This document shows positions 8,006-15,323 of a DNA stretch of 64,000 nucleotides, in pieces. Each line of letters opens with the position of its first letter. The first letter of the stretch is position 1. The notes under the pieces were generated by a model, which had not been told where the DNA came from, did not search any database, and saw nothing but the letters and a program-made list of their open reading frames with translations. A program made the translations under genes and the position numbers. The DNA comes from Oceanibium sediminis (GTDB lineage Bacteria > Pseudomonadota > Alphaproteobacteria > Rhodobacterales > Rhodobacteraceae), in contig NZ_QGNX01000004.1 in assembly GCF_003265325.1 (NCBI RefSeq), forward strand, positions 1-64,000, in the 5' to 3' direction.

Positions 8006-9250
8006 ATGCGGACCGAGAAACTGACCTTCACCGGCCATGCCGGGGATACGCTGGCGGCGCGGCTGGACATACCGGACGTGGGGCACCTGGCGACGGCGCT
8101 GTTCGCGCATTGCTTCACCTGCGGCAAGGATATCGCGGCGGCGCGGCGAATCTCGGGGCGGCTTGCGGCCATGGGGATCGCGGTGCTGCGCTTCGATTTC
8201 ACCGGGCTCGGCCATTCCGGGGGGGAGTTCGCGAACACGCATTTCACCTCCAACGTGGAGGACCTGGTGCTGGCCGCGCAGCATCTCGGAAAGCTGGGCC
8301 ACCCCGTCGACCTGCTGATCGGGCACTCGCTCGGCGGGGCAGCGGTGCTGAAGGCGGCGGGCCAGATCCCTTCGGCGCGGGCCGTCGTGACCATTGGCGC
8401 GCCCGCCGATCCGGGCCATGTGGCGCATAACTTCAGCGGCAAACTCGAGCAGATCCAGGCCAGGGGTGCTGCGAAGGTGGACCTGGCGGGCCGCCCGTTC
8501 ACGATCACGCGCGACTTCCTGGAGGATATTTCCTCCGCCCGGCTGAAACCGGCGATCGCGGACCTGAAGAAGGCCCTGCTCGTCTTGCACGCCCCCACCG
8601 ACCAGACCGTGGGCATCGACAACGCCGCCGAGATCTTCATGGCCGCGAAGCACCCCAAGAGTTTCGTCACGCTCGACGATGCGGACCACCTGCTGACCCG
8701 CGCCAAGGATGCGGAATACGCGGCGGAGGTCATTTCTGCGTGGTGCCGCCGTTACTTAGATATCGCCAAGCCCGCAGCCCCGGTCGGTGCGCCCGAGGGA
8801 ATCGTGCGGGTTTCCGAGGTGGACGCGGACGGTTTCCTGCAGGACGTTGTCGCCGGTCCGCGCCATTACACCCGCGCGGATGAGCCGAAAGCCTATGGCG
8901 GGACGGACGCGGGTATGACGCCCTACCAGTTCCTGTCCGCCGGGCTTGGCGCCTGCACGTCGATGACGATCCGCATGTACGCCCGGCGCAAGGGCTGGCC
9001 GCTGGAGCATGTCGCTGTCGAAGTTACGCACGACAAGGTCCATGCCGCCGATTGCGACGGCTGCACCAGCCAGTCGGGCAAGATCGACAAGCTGACGCGG
9101 CGGATCACCCTGGACGGCGCGCTGGACGAGGCGCAGCGCACGCGCCTGATGGAGATCGCGAACAAGTGCCCGGTTCACAGGACCCTCGAATCGAAGGTCG
9201 TGGTCGAAACCAGCCTGGCCCCCGCAACCGCCCCCGCGGAGGCGGTTTGA
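8006..9250 (+). CDS. Bifunctional alpha/beta hydrolase - OsmC-family protein
   Basis: A fusion of 414 residues. The N-terminal alpha/beta hydrolase (about 1-250) has the nucleophile elbow GHSLGG with Ser108, a likely acid near Asp199 and His228. The C-terminal OsmC/Ohr-like domain (about 265-405) has the two redox cysteines, C317 in LGACTSM and C388 in NKCPVHRTL, typical of thiol peroxidases acting on organic hydroperoxides. This architecture is known in proteobacteria, but the joint substrate is unclear; a hydrolase supplying or removing acyl groups for the peroxidase is a guess. ATG 8006 is favoured because the family begins MRTEKLTF. It follows dddP by 125 bases on the same strand. Confidence 0.88.
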   Translation: MRTEKLTFTGHAGDTLAARLDIPDVGHLATALFAHCFTCGKDIAAARRISGRLAAMGIAVLRFDFTGLGHSGGEFANTHFTSNVEDLVLAAQHLGKLGHPVDLLIGHSLGGAAVLKAAGQIPSARAVVTIGAPADPGHVAHNFSGKLEQIQARGAAKVDLAGRPFTITRDFLEDISSARLKPAIADLKKALLVLHAPTDQTVGIDNAAEIFMAAKHPKSFVTLDDADHLLTRAKDAEYAAEVISAWCRRYLDIAKPAAPVGAPEGIVRVSEVDADGFLQDVVAGPRHYTRADEPKAYGGTDAGMTPYQFLSAGLGACTSMTIRMYARRKGWPLEHVAVEVTHDKVHAADCDGCTSQSGKIDKLTRRITLDGALDEAQRTRLMEIANKCPVHRTLESKVVVETSLAPATAPAEAV

Positions 9251-9398
9251 CAGGTTGCCACATCATTAACACATTGTTTATTCATGATGTGATACTTCGG
9301 CGGTACCGTAAAGCGCTTTGCGGTATCGGCTGGTCAGCCGGGGCGCAACACCCGACAGACCCTCGCGCCTTGCCCTTCCCCCAAGAGGGCAAGGCGCG
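9251..9398. other. Hairpin-rich spacer upstream of parE
   Basis: Four inverted repeats follow one another without a gene. CACATCAT (9259-9266) pairs with ATGATGTG (9284-9291). A 22-base near-palindrome lies at 9304-9325. CGGCTG (9327-9332) pairs with CAGCCG (9335-9340). A perfect 13-bp stem, CGCGCCTTGCCCT (9364-9376) with AGGGCAAGGCGCG (9386-9398), closes a 9-base loop. A consensus TTGACA overlaps the preceding stop codon at 9247-9252, but no good -10 follows. The last hairpin may be the terminator of the hydrolase-OsmC gene, though it lacks a T-run. The series could also be a structured RNA; no known family was recognised. Confidence 0.5.
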
Positions 9399-9457
9399 TT
9401 GCCGCCCGCAAAGGGGCCGTGCAGTGGCGAAATCACACCGCTTCGGGCCGTCTTGTA

Positions 9458-9502
9458 TTGCGCGCCCTGCCCCCAGATGTTCTAATATGGCGAGCAGAAC
9501 AT
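9458..9502 (+). promoter_or_regulatory. Possible parE promoter with an overlapping inverted repeat
   Basis: A TAATAT -10-like box (9483-9488) lies 19 bases after a weak TTGCGC (9458-9463). Around it a perfect 7-base inverted repeat, ATGTTCT (9477-9483) and AGAACAT (9496-9502), is separated by 12 bases. It does not fit the alphaproteobacterial LexA pattern GAAC-N7-GAAC. The parE ATG is 19 bases further on. An operator or a supercoiling-sensitive promoter is possible. Confidence 0.35.
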
Positions 9503-9520
9503 ACAAAATCAGGCACACTT

Positions 9521-11497
9521 ATGTCCGCAGATGACCTTTTCGACGGTGGCCCCGATGCGTCGGGCTATGACGCCTCATCCATCGAGGTGCTCGAAGGGCT
9601 TGAACCCGTTCGCAAACGCCCGGGCATGTATATCGGTGGCACCGACGAGCGCGCGCTGCACCACCTGGTGGCCGAAGTGCTCGACAACGCGATGGACGAG
9701 GCGGTCGCGGGCCACGCCAACCGGATCGAGGTGGAGCTGCACGGCGATTATTCCTGCACCGTGCGTGACAACGGGCGCGGCATCCCGGTCGACCCGCACC
9801 CCCGTTTCCCGGACAAATCCGCGCTTGAGGTGATCCTGTGCACGCTGCACGCGGGGGGCAAATTCTCTGGCAAGGCGTATGAGACCTCGGGCGGGTTGCA
9901 CGGCGTCGGCGTCTCGGTCGTCAACGCGCTGTCGGATCACGTGCGCGTCGAAGTCGCGCGCAACCGCGAGCTTTTCGCCCAGGAATTTTCCCGCGGCATC
10001 CCGCAGGGCCCGGTGCAAGCGTTGGGCCCCACGCCCAACCGGCGCGGCACCACGGTCACCTTCCACCCGGACGCGGAAATCTTCGGCCAGGGCGCGCGGC
10101 TGAAGCCCGAACGTCTTCTGGCGATGGCGCGCTCGAAGGCCTACCTGTTCTCCGGCGTGGAAATCCGCTGGAAATGCGCCGCCGAAGTCGCGGGCGAGAC
10201 GCCGACCCAAGCCACCTTCCACTTCCCCGGCGGGCTGGCGGACTACCTGTCCGAACGGCTCGCAGGGGCCGCGACTTACAGCGAAAAACCCTTCGCGGGC
10301 AAAGTGAAATTCGCCGAGAAGTTCGGCCCCGACACCCCCGGTTCCGTCGAATGGGCGATCAACTGGACCCCCGCGCGCGACGCTTTCGTCAACTCCTACT
10401 GTAACACCGTCCCCACCCCCGAAGGCGGCACCCACGAAACCGGCTTCTGGGCCGCGGTGCTCAAGGGCATCCGGGGCTACGGAGAGTTGGCGGGCAACCG
10501 CAAGGCGGCCAACATCACCCGCGACGACGTTCAGGCGGGCGGCTCGGCGATGATCTCCGTCTTCATCCGCGAACCGGATTTCGTGGGCCAGACCAAGGAC
10601 CGCCTGTCCACCGTCGCCGCGCAGAAGCTGGTCGAGCAGTCCGTGCGCGACCATTTCGAGAACTGGCTCGCGGCGGATACGAAATCCGCGGGCGCGATCC
10701 TCGACTACCTGGTGCTCAAGGCCGAGGAACGCCTGCGCCGCAAGGCGGAAAAGGAAACCCAGCGCAAGACCGCGACCAAGAAGCAGCGCCTGCCCGGCAA
10801 GCTGGTGGATTGTTCGCGCAACACCCGCGAGGGCACGGAAATCTTCCTGGTCGAGGGCGACAGCGCCGGCGGCTCGGGCAAGGCGGCGCGCAGCCGCGAG
10901 ACGCAGGCCCTGATGCCGCTGAAGGGCAAGATCCTGAACGTGCTCGGCGCGGCCAGCAACAAGCTGCACACCAACCAGGAAATCCGCGACTTGTGCGAGG
11001 CGCTGGGCGTCGGGCTCGGCACCAGGTTCAACGTGGAGGATCTGCGCTACGAGAAGGTCATCATCATGACCGACGCGGACGTGGACGGGGCGCATATCGC
11101 AGCCCTGCTGATGACGTTCTTCTTCACCCAGATGCGCCCGATGATCGACGCGGGGCACCTCTACCTGGCATGCCCGCCGCTGTACCGCCTGACCCAGGGG
11201 CCGAAGCGCGTCTATGCGATGGATGATGCGGAAAAGGATTACTGGCTGAACAAGGGCCTCGGCGGGCGCGGAAAGATCGACATGTCCCGCTTCAAGGGTC
11301 TTGGCGAAATGGACGCCAAGGACCTGAAGGAAACCACGATGAATCCAGAAACGCGCAAGCTGATCCGCGTGACGGTGGACGAGATTGAGCCGGGCGAAAC
11401 CAGCGGGCTGGTCGAACGCCTGATGGGCAAGAAGCCGGAGCTGCGCTTCGCCTACATCCAAGAGAACGCGCAATTCGTGGAAGAGGTGGATGTTTGA
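9521..11497 (+). CDS. parE: DNA topoisomerase IV subunit B
   Basis: The ATPase subunit of topoisomerase IV, which with ParC unlinks daughter chromosomes. It has 658 residues. The GHKL ATPase domain shows VLDNAMDEA (53-61), the ATP-lid region DNGRGIP from D83 and GGLHGVGVSVVNALS. The TOPRIM domain has VEGDSAGGSGKAARSR from about residue 444 and the metal-binding DADVD at 518-522. Assignment to ParE rather than GyrB rests on the shorter length, without the long GyrB insertion, and the ParE-like stretch YIGGTDERALHHLVAEVLDN. ATG 9521 is used because the track-long upstream frame has no family similarity. parC is not in the window. Confidence 0.92.
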   Translation: MSADDLFDGGPDASGYDASSIEVLEGLEPVRKRPGMYIGGTDERALHHLVAEVLDNAMDEAVAGHANRIEVELHGDYSCTVRDNGRGIPVDPHPRFPDKSALEVILCTLHAGGKFSGKAYETSGGLHGVGVSVVNALSDHVRVEVARNRELFAQEFSRGIPQGPVQALGPTPNRRGTTVTFHPDAEIFGQGARLKPERLLAMARSKAYLFSGVEIRWKCAAEVAGETPTQATFHFPGGLADYLSERLAGAATYSEKPFAGKVKFAEKFGPDTPGSVEWAINWTPARDAFVNSYCNTVPTPEGGTHETGFWAAVLKGIRGYGELAGNRKAANITRDDVQAGGSAMISVFIREPDFVGQTKDRLSTVAAQKLVEQSVRDHFENWLAADTKSAGAILDYLVLKAEERLRRKAEKETQRKTATKKQRLPGKLVDCSRNTREGTEIFLVEGDSAGGSGKAARSRETQALMPLKGKILNVLGAASNKLHTNQEIRDLCEALGVGLGTRFNVEDLRYEKVIIMTDADVDGAHIAALLMTFFFTQMRPMIDAGHLYLACPPLYRLTQGPKRVYAMDDAEKDYWLNKGLGGRGKIDMSRFKGLGEMDAKDLKETTMNPETRKLIRVTVDEIEPGETSGLVERLMGKKPELRFAYIQENAQFVEEVDV

Positions 11498-11632
11498 GGA
11501 GGCAGTGGCAAGGTGTGCCACCTAGCCCCGTTACTTGGTACGGGAGCTTTCAAAATGCATGGCGCTTAGTCTTCGTTTGGATCAGCTAGCCTTGCTTCGA
11601 ATAAATCGAAGAGATTCGAAAATTTTCGGCTT

Positions 11633-12373
11633 CTAGTAAAACTCATCTGGCGGCATATAAACCAGCCATTCTGGATTCTTATCCTTATCAATCAATCTCT
11701 CTAAACCTAAATAGTCACGTTTCCTAAGCAAATCCTTCATACGACGTTCTCGGTCTTCCAAACACTCCTTCCCCTCAAAGAGCGCCCTGAGAAAGGCCAC
11801 CTCATCACTTGATTTTCGCACAATCGGCATTGTCATAATCTGTGTATCCATACACTCGCGCCCAACCCATTTAACCACGTCTGATATGGCCTCGATGGCT
11901 ACATTCATTTGTATCCTTGACGAATGATCCAAAGTTGCCTTTCCGTTTCGGACAGCGTCGTCGCTGTGAGCCAACTTCTTGTTTCGCCAACTGCGTGCGA
12001 ATTTCGACGTAGTGCCCGCTTTCTCGACTAACGCGTGCAGGTCAGAATGACCTTCAAGGTTGAGCAAATCTGGCAGTCGCCGCACTGACACATTTGGGCC
12101 GCTTCCGTGACTTTGGGGCGGATCTGTAAGCCGACAAATGGCAAGCATAGCCGAGTCGTATAGCGATTTTTCCAGATGGTAAGACGTCAAACTTGAGATC
12201 GAGTTAAGAAGCTCAACACGCTCAGAATTTGTGCCAAACAGCGAAACATATGTGCGCCAAAGTGACCTCAAGTTATAAAGGTCTGCTTCGATATGCCCGA
12301 ATAATTTGCCGGCCTCTTCGCCAAGAGCCTGTTTCCGCTTCTCGAGATCCTGTGCCGCTTTGATCTTTTCCAT
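11633..12373 (-). CDS. HEPN/AbiU2-like protein, possible phage-defence RNase
   Basis: 246 residues, helical and charged. Residues 30-85 (RTYVSLFGTNSERVELLN then LYDSAMLAICRLTDP) and the RNKKLAH motif at 130-136 resemble the HEPN_AbiU2 family as I remember it; the R-x5-H pattern is the RNase active-site signature of HEPN domains. AbiU2 was described in lactococcal abortive infection, and many HEPN proteins are toxins. No nucleotidyltransferase or antitoxin partner is adjacent. Base composition is unlike its neighbours: by count 49 of 120 bases are G or C at 11641-11760, against 42 of 60 in parE at 9661-9720. No good ribosome site is visible. Transfer into this locus is likely; a defence role is inference. 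Confidence 0.65.
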   Translation of the reverse strand: MEKIKAAQDLEKRKQALGEEAGKLFGHIEADLYNLRSLWRTYVSLFGTNSERVELLNSISSLTSYHLEKSLYDSAMLAICRLTDPPQSHGSGPNVSVRRLPDLLNLEGHSDLHALVEKAGTTSKFARSWRNKKLAHSDDAVRNGKATLDHSSRIQMNVAIEAISDVVKWVGRECMDTQIMTMPIVRKSSDEVAFLRALFEGKECLEDRERRMKDLLRKRDYLGLERLIDKDKNPEWLVYMPPDEFY

Positions 12374-12438
12374 GTAGGAACGGTATCTTTTGGCAAAGCC
12401 CTAGCCAAGTTCAGAATTTTCATCGGTGATGATTGCAA

Positions 12439-12500
12439 GGCCCGGAACCAAGGGCGCAGCCCGCCGGGCCATCGCCCGTCCGCCCCCTCGGGCGGGCGAT
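12439..12500. terminator. Two adjacent hairpins between the HEPN gene and the cytochrome c gene
   Basis: GGCCCGG (12439-12445) pairs with CCGGGCC (12464-12470). The very next base starts a 12-bp stem, ATCGCCCGTCCG (12471-12482) with CGGGCGGGCGAT (12489-12500), containing one G-T pair. Read on the minus strand they lie downstream of the cytochrome gene and could stop its transcript before the HEPN gene. No T-run follows, so factor-independent termination is uncertain. The rest of 12374-12622 holds nothing else I can name. Confidence 0.5.
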
Positions 12501-12622
12501 TTGCAGCGTTAGGGCAAGGATCGCGCCTCTGAAGGGGGCGGGCATAAATCGCGGCAACTCGGCCTTTTACGCCCACCCGGCGCACGGGCGCCGGCCCTCG
12601 CCGCGCTCCCGGCGGGCCAGCA

Positions 12623-13021
12623 TCACTCCTGGATCGACTCGAGGTAATAGGCCACCGACAGGATCCGCCCGCGGGCCGCGATTTCCGCGCCGTAGTCGCC
12701 CGTCCCGTACTCCGCCTTGAAGACCGCGCCGTAGGTCGGCATCGGGCCGCCGTGGGCGCGCACGCCGGTGCGCCCGTCAATGACGTGGATGACGTCGAGC
12801 ATTGGGAACTTGCCATCGTTGTTCGCGGCCAGCTGCGTCAGGTCCGCGGGCTTGGCCGTCATCAGCTCGGTCAGCGGGCCCGCGCCCTTCGCGTCCGTTC
12901 CGTGGCAGGTCGAGCAGTACTGCATGAAGATGTCATGCCCCGCGTCTTGCGCCAGGCTCGGGCCGCCTGCCCCGATGCCGATCAGGGTTGCCGTGAACAC
13001 GGTGGTGATGCGTGAAATCAT
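12623..13021 (-). CDS. Class I c-type cytochrome, periplasmic
   Basis: A 132-residue single-haem cytochrome. A Sec signal peptide (about 1-25, ending SLAQ) directs it to the periplasm. The haem site is CSTCH (C36, C39, H40), and the likely distal ligand is Met94 in GGPMPTYG. The MIQYCSTCH-like context with later PADLTQLA resembles small soluble electron carriers in Rhodobacteraceae. Its redox partner cannot be told; no oxidase or dehydrogenase is nearby. ATG 13021 has a strong GGAAGGAGAGG ribosome site. Downstream lie two hairpins; upstream the ABM-domain gene ends at its own terminator, so this is likely a single-gene transcript. Confidence 0.9.
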   Translation of the reverse strand: MISRITTVFTATLIGIGAGGPSLAQDAGHDIFMQYCSTCHGTDAKGAGPLTELMTAKPADLTQLAANNDGKFPMLDVIHVIDGRTGVRAHGGPMPTYGAVFKAEYGTGDYGAEIAARGRILSVAYYLESIQE

Positions 13022-13105
13022 TCGTCCTCTCCTTCCATGCCGGGGCTTTTGCAACCCTCAGGTGCAGCATGGCCGGGCGGCGGGGCGCGCCGGTTGAGGA
13101 ATGTC

Positions 13106-13139
13106 AAAAACGCCCCCTCCTGTGCGCAGGGGGGGCGTT
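13106..13139 (-). terminator. Intrinsic terminator of the ABM-domain gene
   Basis: On the minus strand AACGCCCCC (13139-13131) pairs perfectly with GGGGGCGTT (13117-13109), and the transcript then runs into T residues (the A-run at 13106-13110 on the plus strand). It starts 6 bases after the gene's stop. Confidence 0.8.
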
Positions 13140-13145
13140 GCGCGC

Positions 13146-13466
13146 TCAGTTCACCACATGCGCCACGTCGTAGAGCACCGGCTCGAAGCTGCGGCATAGG
13201 GACTGGAAACCGCGGTTGTATTCCCGCATCTCCTTCGTCCTGAGCATGGCGAGGAAGTCCTCGCGCGCGCGCCATTGCGAGTAGTTGGCGATCCGGGTCT
13301 GGGCGTCGTTGATGTGCAGGCCCGCACCGATGAACCCGGGCTGGTGGCGGATGAAATCCTCATACGCCTCGATCAGGTGGTCCATCAGGTCCTGGGCGGT
13401 GCCGGGGCTGACCTCGAAGTTGGTGATGACGGTCTGTGCGGTTGTCGGGCTGACGATCCGGGGCAT
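13146..13466 (-). CDS. Antibiotic biosynthesis monooxygenase (ABM)-domain protein
   Basis: 106 residues with the dimeric alpha/beta-barrel ABM signature: a first strand with TVITNFEVSPG, a helix (DLMDHLIEAYEDFIRHQPGF), and the segment IANYSQWRAREDFLAML. Family members include quinol and anthracycline monooxygenases and haem-degrading enzymes; many are uncharacterised. No cofactor is used by most, and no haem-binding residues stand out. ATG 13466 follows AGAAGGAGAT, an excellent ribosome site. The gene stands alone between its terminator and the exported protein gene upstream. The function beyond the family is unknown. Confidence 0.8.
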   Translation of the reverse strand: MPRIVSPTTAQTVITNFEVSPGTAQDLMDHLIEAYEDFIRHQPGFIGAGLHINDAQTRIANYSQWRAREDFLAMLRTKEMREYNRGFQSLCRSFEPVLYDVAHVVN

Positions 13467-13515
13467 GGGCGATCTCCTTCTTTTGGAGGAGTTTAGCACA
13501 GCCGCGGGGTTTCGC

Positions 13516-13989
13516 TCAGTAGCGGATCAACAAGAAGCGCACGGTCTGCTCGGGCCCGACGTCAAAGACCGCCTCGGCGAAGCCGAGTGCGTGGCCGGTC
13601 GCCTCCGCCAGGTCGCCGAACTCCCCGAGCAGCGTGCGCCCGTCGCCAAGGTCGATCCAGCGTCCCCGCAGCCCCCGCGCGTCGAGGAAGGCTTCCGCCA
13701 CCGGGGCAAGGGCGTGCTGGCGTTCGGTGTAAGCGGGAAAATCCAGCGTGATCTGCCCGAGGTCGGTGGAAAACTGCATGAAATCCGTACCGCCGGGCAA
13801 TTCGACGACCATCACGTCGAAAGGCGCGTCGGGTCCGAATATCTCCGCAAGCGCCGCGCCGACCTGTCCGAGGGGGGCGATCTCTTCGCGGCTGTCCTGC
13901 GCGAAGGCGAGCATCGGCAGGCTGAGCACGATCAGCAAGGCCCGCAGGCCGGGCGCCAGCGCATTGCGCAAATGGCGCCCCCGGATCAC
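13516..13989 (-). CDS. Exported hypothetical protein
   Basis: 157 residues from a GTG start that overlaps the previous gene's stop by four bases (GTGA), so the two are translationally coupled. An N-terminal signal peptide (hydrophobic ALLIVLSLPMLAFA, cleavage likely before QDS) predicts periplasmic export. The mature part is acidic, with repeated hydrophobic-aromatic segments (VMVVELPGGTDFMQFSTD, RWIDLGDGRTLLGEFG) and no cysteine or known motif. The open frame extends far upstream, but that part is the shadow of the lipoprotein gene. I do not recognise a family; the pairing with a lipoprotein suggests a shared envelope role. Confidence 0.65.
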   Translation of the reverse strand: MIRGRHLRNALAPGLRALLIVLSLPMLAFAQDSREEIAPLGQVGAALAEIFGPDAPFDVMVVELPGGTDFMQFSTDLGQITLDFPAYTERQHALAPVAEAFLDARGLRGRWIDLGDGRTLLGEFGDLAEATGHALGFAEAVFDVGPEQTVRFLLIRY

Positions 13990-14387
13990 CCCGGCACCTG
14001 CGCAAGGCAGGCGGCCACCGCGCGGTCCCGCTCGGCGATTGCCGTGGGCAGCCGTTCCCGCATGGACTCGAGCTTGCGCTGCTCGGCCTCGATATCCAGC
14101 GGGACGGGCGTGCTGACCGTGCGGTAGCGCGTTTCGCGGCAGGTGTTCAGCCCGACGCGCACACGCTCGCCAAAGCCTGTGCCGGTGCAGAAGGTCAGCC
14201 GGGACTGCGGCACCACCTGCCGATCCAGCGCGAACCCGCGCGCGATGTTGGCCTCGGCAATCGCAATCGCGGTTTGCAGGCCGGTCACGTTCGCCCGCGC
14301 GGAGTCGAGGCACCGCTCCTGCGGGGTGGCGCAGGCGAGCAGCAACAGCGGCGCGGCCAGGGCGCCAAGGTGTCTCAGCTTCGTCAT
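13986..14387 (-). CDS. Hypothetical lipoprotein
   Basis: 133 residues with a clear lipoprotein signal: MTKLRHLG, a hydrophobic stretch and the lipobox LLAC with the lipidated Cys at 19. The mature protein has several further cysteines (ERCLDSAR, LTFCTG, LNTCRETRY, VAACLAQ), which could form two disulfides in the periplasm, and a long C-terminal helix rich in Arg and Glu (EAEQRKLESMRERLPTAIAE). The ATG at 14387 is chosen for the signal sequence; the open frame upstream overlaps the divergent sulfotransferase-like gene. Coupled by GTGA to the exported protein downstream. No family recognised. Confidence 0.7.
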   Translation of the reverse strand: MTKLRHLGALAAPLLLLACATPQERCLDSARANVTGLQTAIAIAEANIARGFALDRQVVPQSRLTFCTGTGFGERVRVGLNTCRETRYRTVSTPVPLDIEAEQRKLESMRERLPTAIAERDRAVAACLAQVPG

Positions 14388-14471
14388 GATCTCAGGATAG
14401 CACGGCTGCTTCCATACGCCAGCGCCAGCTTCACCTTGCATTTCCGCGCCCGATACGCTCCATTTCCGCCG

Positions 14472-15323
14472 ATGAATGTCCCTCCCCACACCCATGCGCC
14501 GGTGATCCTGCATCCCGGCCTACCCAGGACCGCTAGCACGGCCCTTCAGGCACGGCTGCGCGGCGCGGGTTCCGAGCTTGCCCCCCATGCCCAGCTGCTT
14601 CTGCGCGGCAATGGCGTGCTGCGTCCGCTGGCAAGCGCGGCGCTGGCCTTTCACAAGGCGACGCTGCGCAATGCCGACACCGGCGCGTCGCGCGCGGGCC
14701 TGTTCGCGGCGGTGCGCGACCTGCGCGCGGGACTTGAGCCGGATCAGCGCCCGATCGTCATCTCGCACGAGGCGCTCGCAGGTCACCTGCCGGGCCTGCA
14801 CCGCTGCTGGGAGGTGTTCCCAACCCTCGCCGATATCGGGGTGCTGCTGCGCGAGGCTTTCGCGCCGCATCCCGTGCGCTTCGTGGTCTATACCCGCACC
14901 TTCGACGCGTGGATCGACAGCGCGTACAACCAGGCCGTCAAGACCGAGCGCGTGAAGCTGGACCGGGACGCCTTTCTGGCGAAGGTCCCCCCCGGCGCGT
15001 CACTTTCGGCCCCGGTCGAGGCGCTGCGCCATGCGCTCGGCGCGGAAAACCTGGCGGAGGTCGCGCTGGAGGACGAGGCGGCCAGCCCACTCGGCCTAGG
15101 CGCTGGGCTGTTGCGGGTCGCCGGTCTGCCGGACGAGGTGATCGCGTCCCTGCCCGCCGCCCCGGTGCGCAACGCAGACCTTCCGCCCGGGGCGCTTTCA
15201 CTGATGCTCAAACTCAACCGATCCGACCTACCCGGCCGCAAGCTGCAACAGGTGCGCCGCGCCATCTCGGCCCATCCGCAGGTTTTCCAGGACACACCAA
15301 GAAGAAAGACCATGCCCACATGA
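14472..15323 (+). CDS. Sulfotransferase-like protein
   Basis: 283 residues. The N-terminal VILHPGLPRTASTALQARL fits the PAPS 5'-phosphosulfate loop of sulfotransferases (P-x-T-G/A-S/T-T-x-L), and VVYTRTFDAWIDSAYNQAV about residue 138 fits the 3'-phosphate-binding region. Such proteins move sulfate from PAPS to sugars or small molecules; in Rhodobacteraceae many such genes are uncharacterised. Key residues for catalysis beyond the loops cannot be assigned. ATG 14472 is the first start close to the conserved strand. Its stop overlaps the start of the aldo/keto reductase (ATGA), so the two are co-translated. Confidence 0.6.
   Translation: MNVPPHTHAPVILHPGLPRTASTALQARLRGAGSELAPHAQLLLRGNGVLRPLASAALAFHKATLRNADTGASRAGLFAAVRDLRAGLEPDQRPIVISHEALAGHLPGLHRCWEVFPTLADIGVLLREAFAPHPVRFVVYTRTFDAWIDSAYNQAVKTERVKLDRDAFLAKVPPGASLSAPVEALRHALGAENLAEVALEDEAASPLGLGAGLLRVAGLPDEVIASLPAAPVRNADLPPGALSLMLKLNRSDLPGRKLQQVRRAISAHPQVFQDTPRRKTMPT

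Noticed and set aside
9575-11521. 648-codon antisense frame opposite parE
   Set aside because: Shadow of a GC-rich gene; no ribosome site or recognisable motif.
12439-12523. Integron attC-like site
   Set aside because: The sequence near the twin hairpins includes CCTAAC/GTTAGG, but GTTAGGG does not fit GTTRRRY, there is no matching second core site, and no integrase or cassette row.
11498-12622. Multi-gene defence island around the HEPN gene
   Set aside because: Only one gene is present in the low-GC patch; flanks are parE and a cytochrome c gene, with no nucleotidyltransferase, methylase, helicase or CRISPR.
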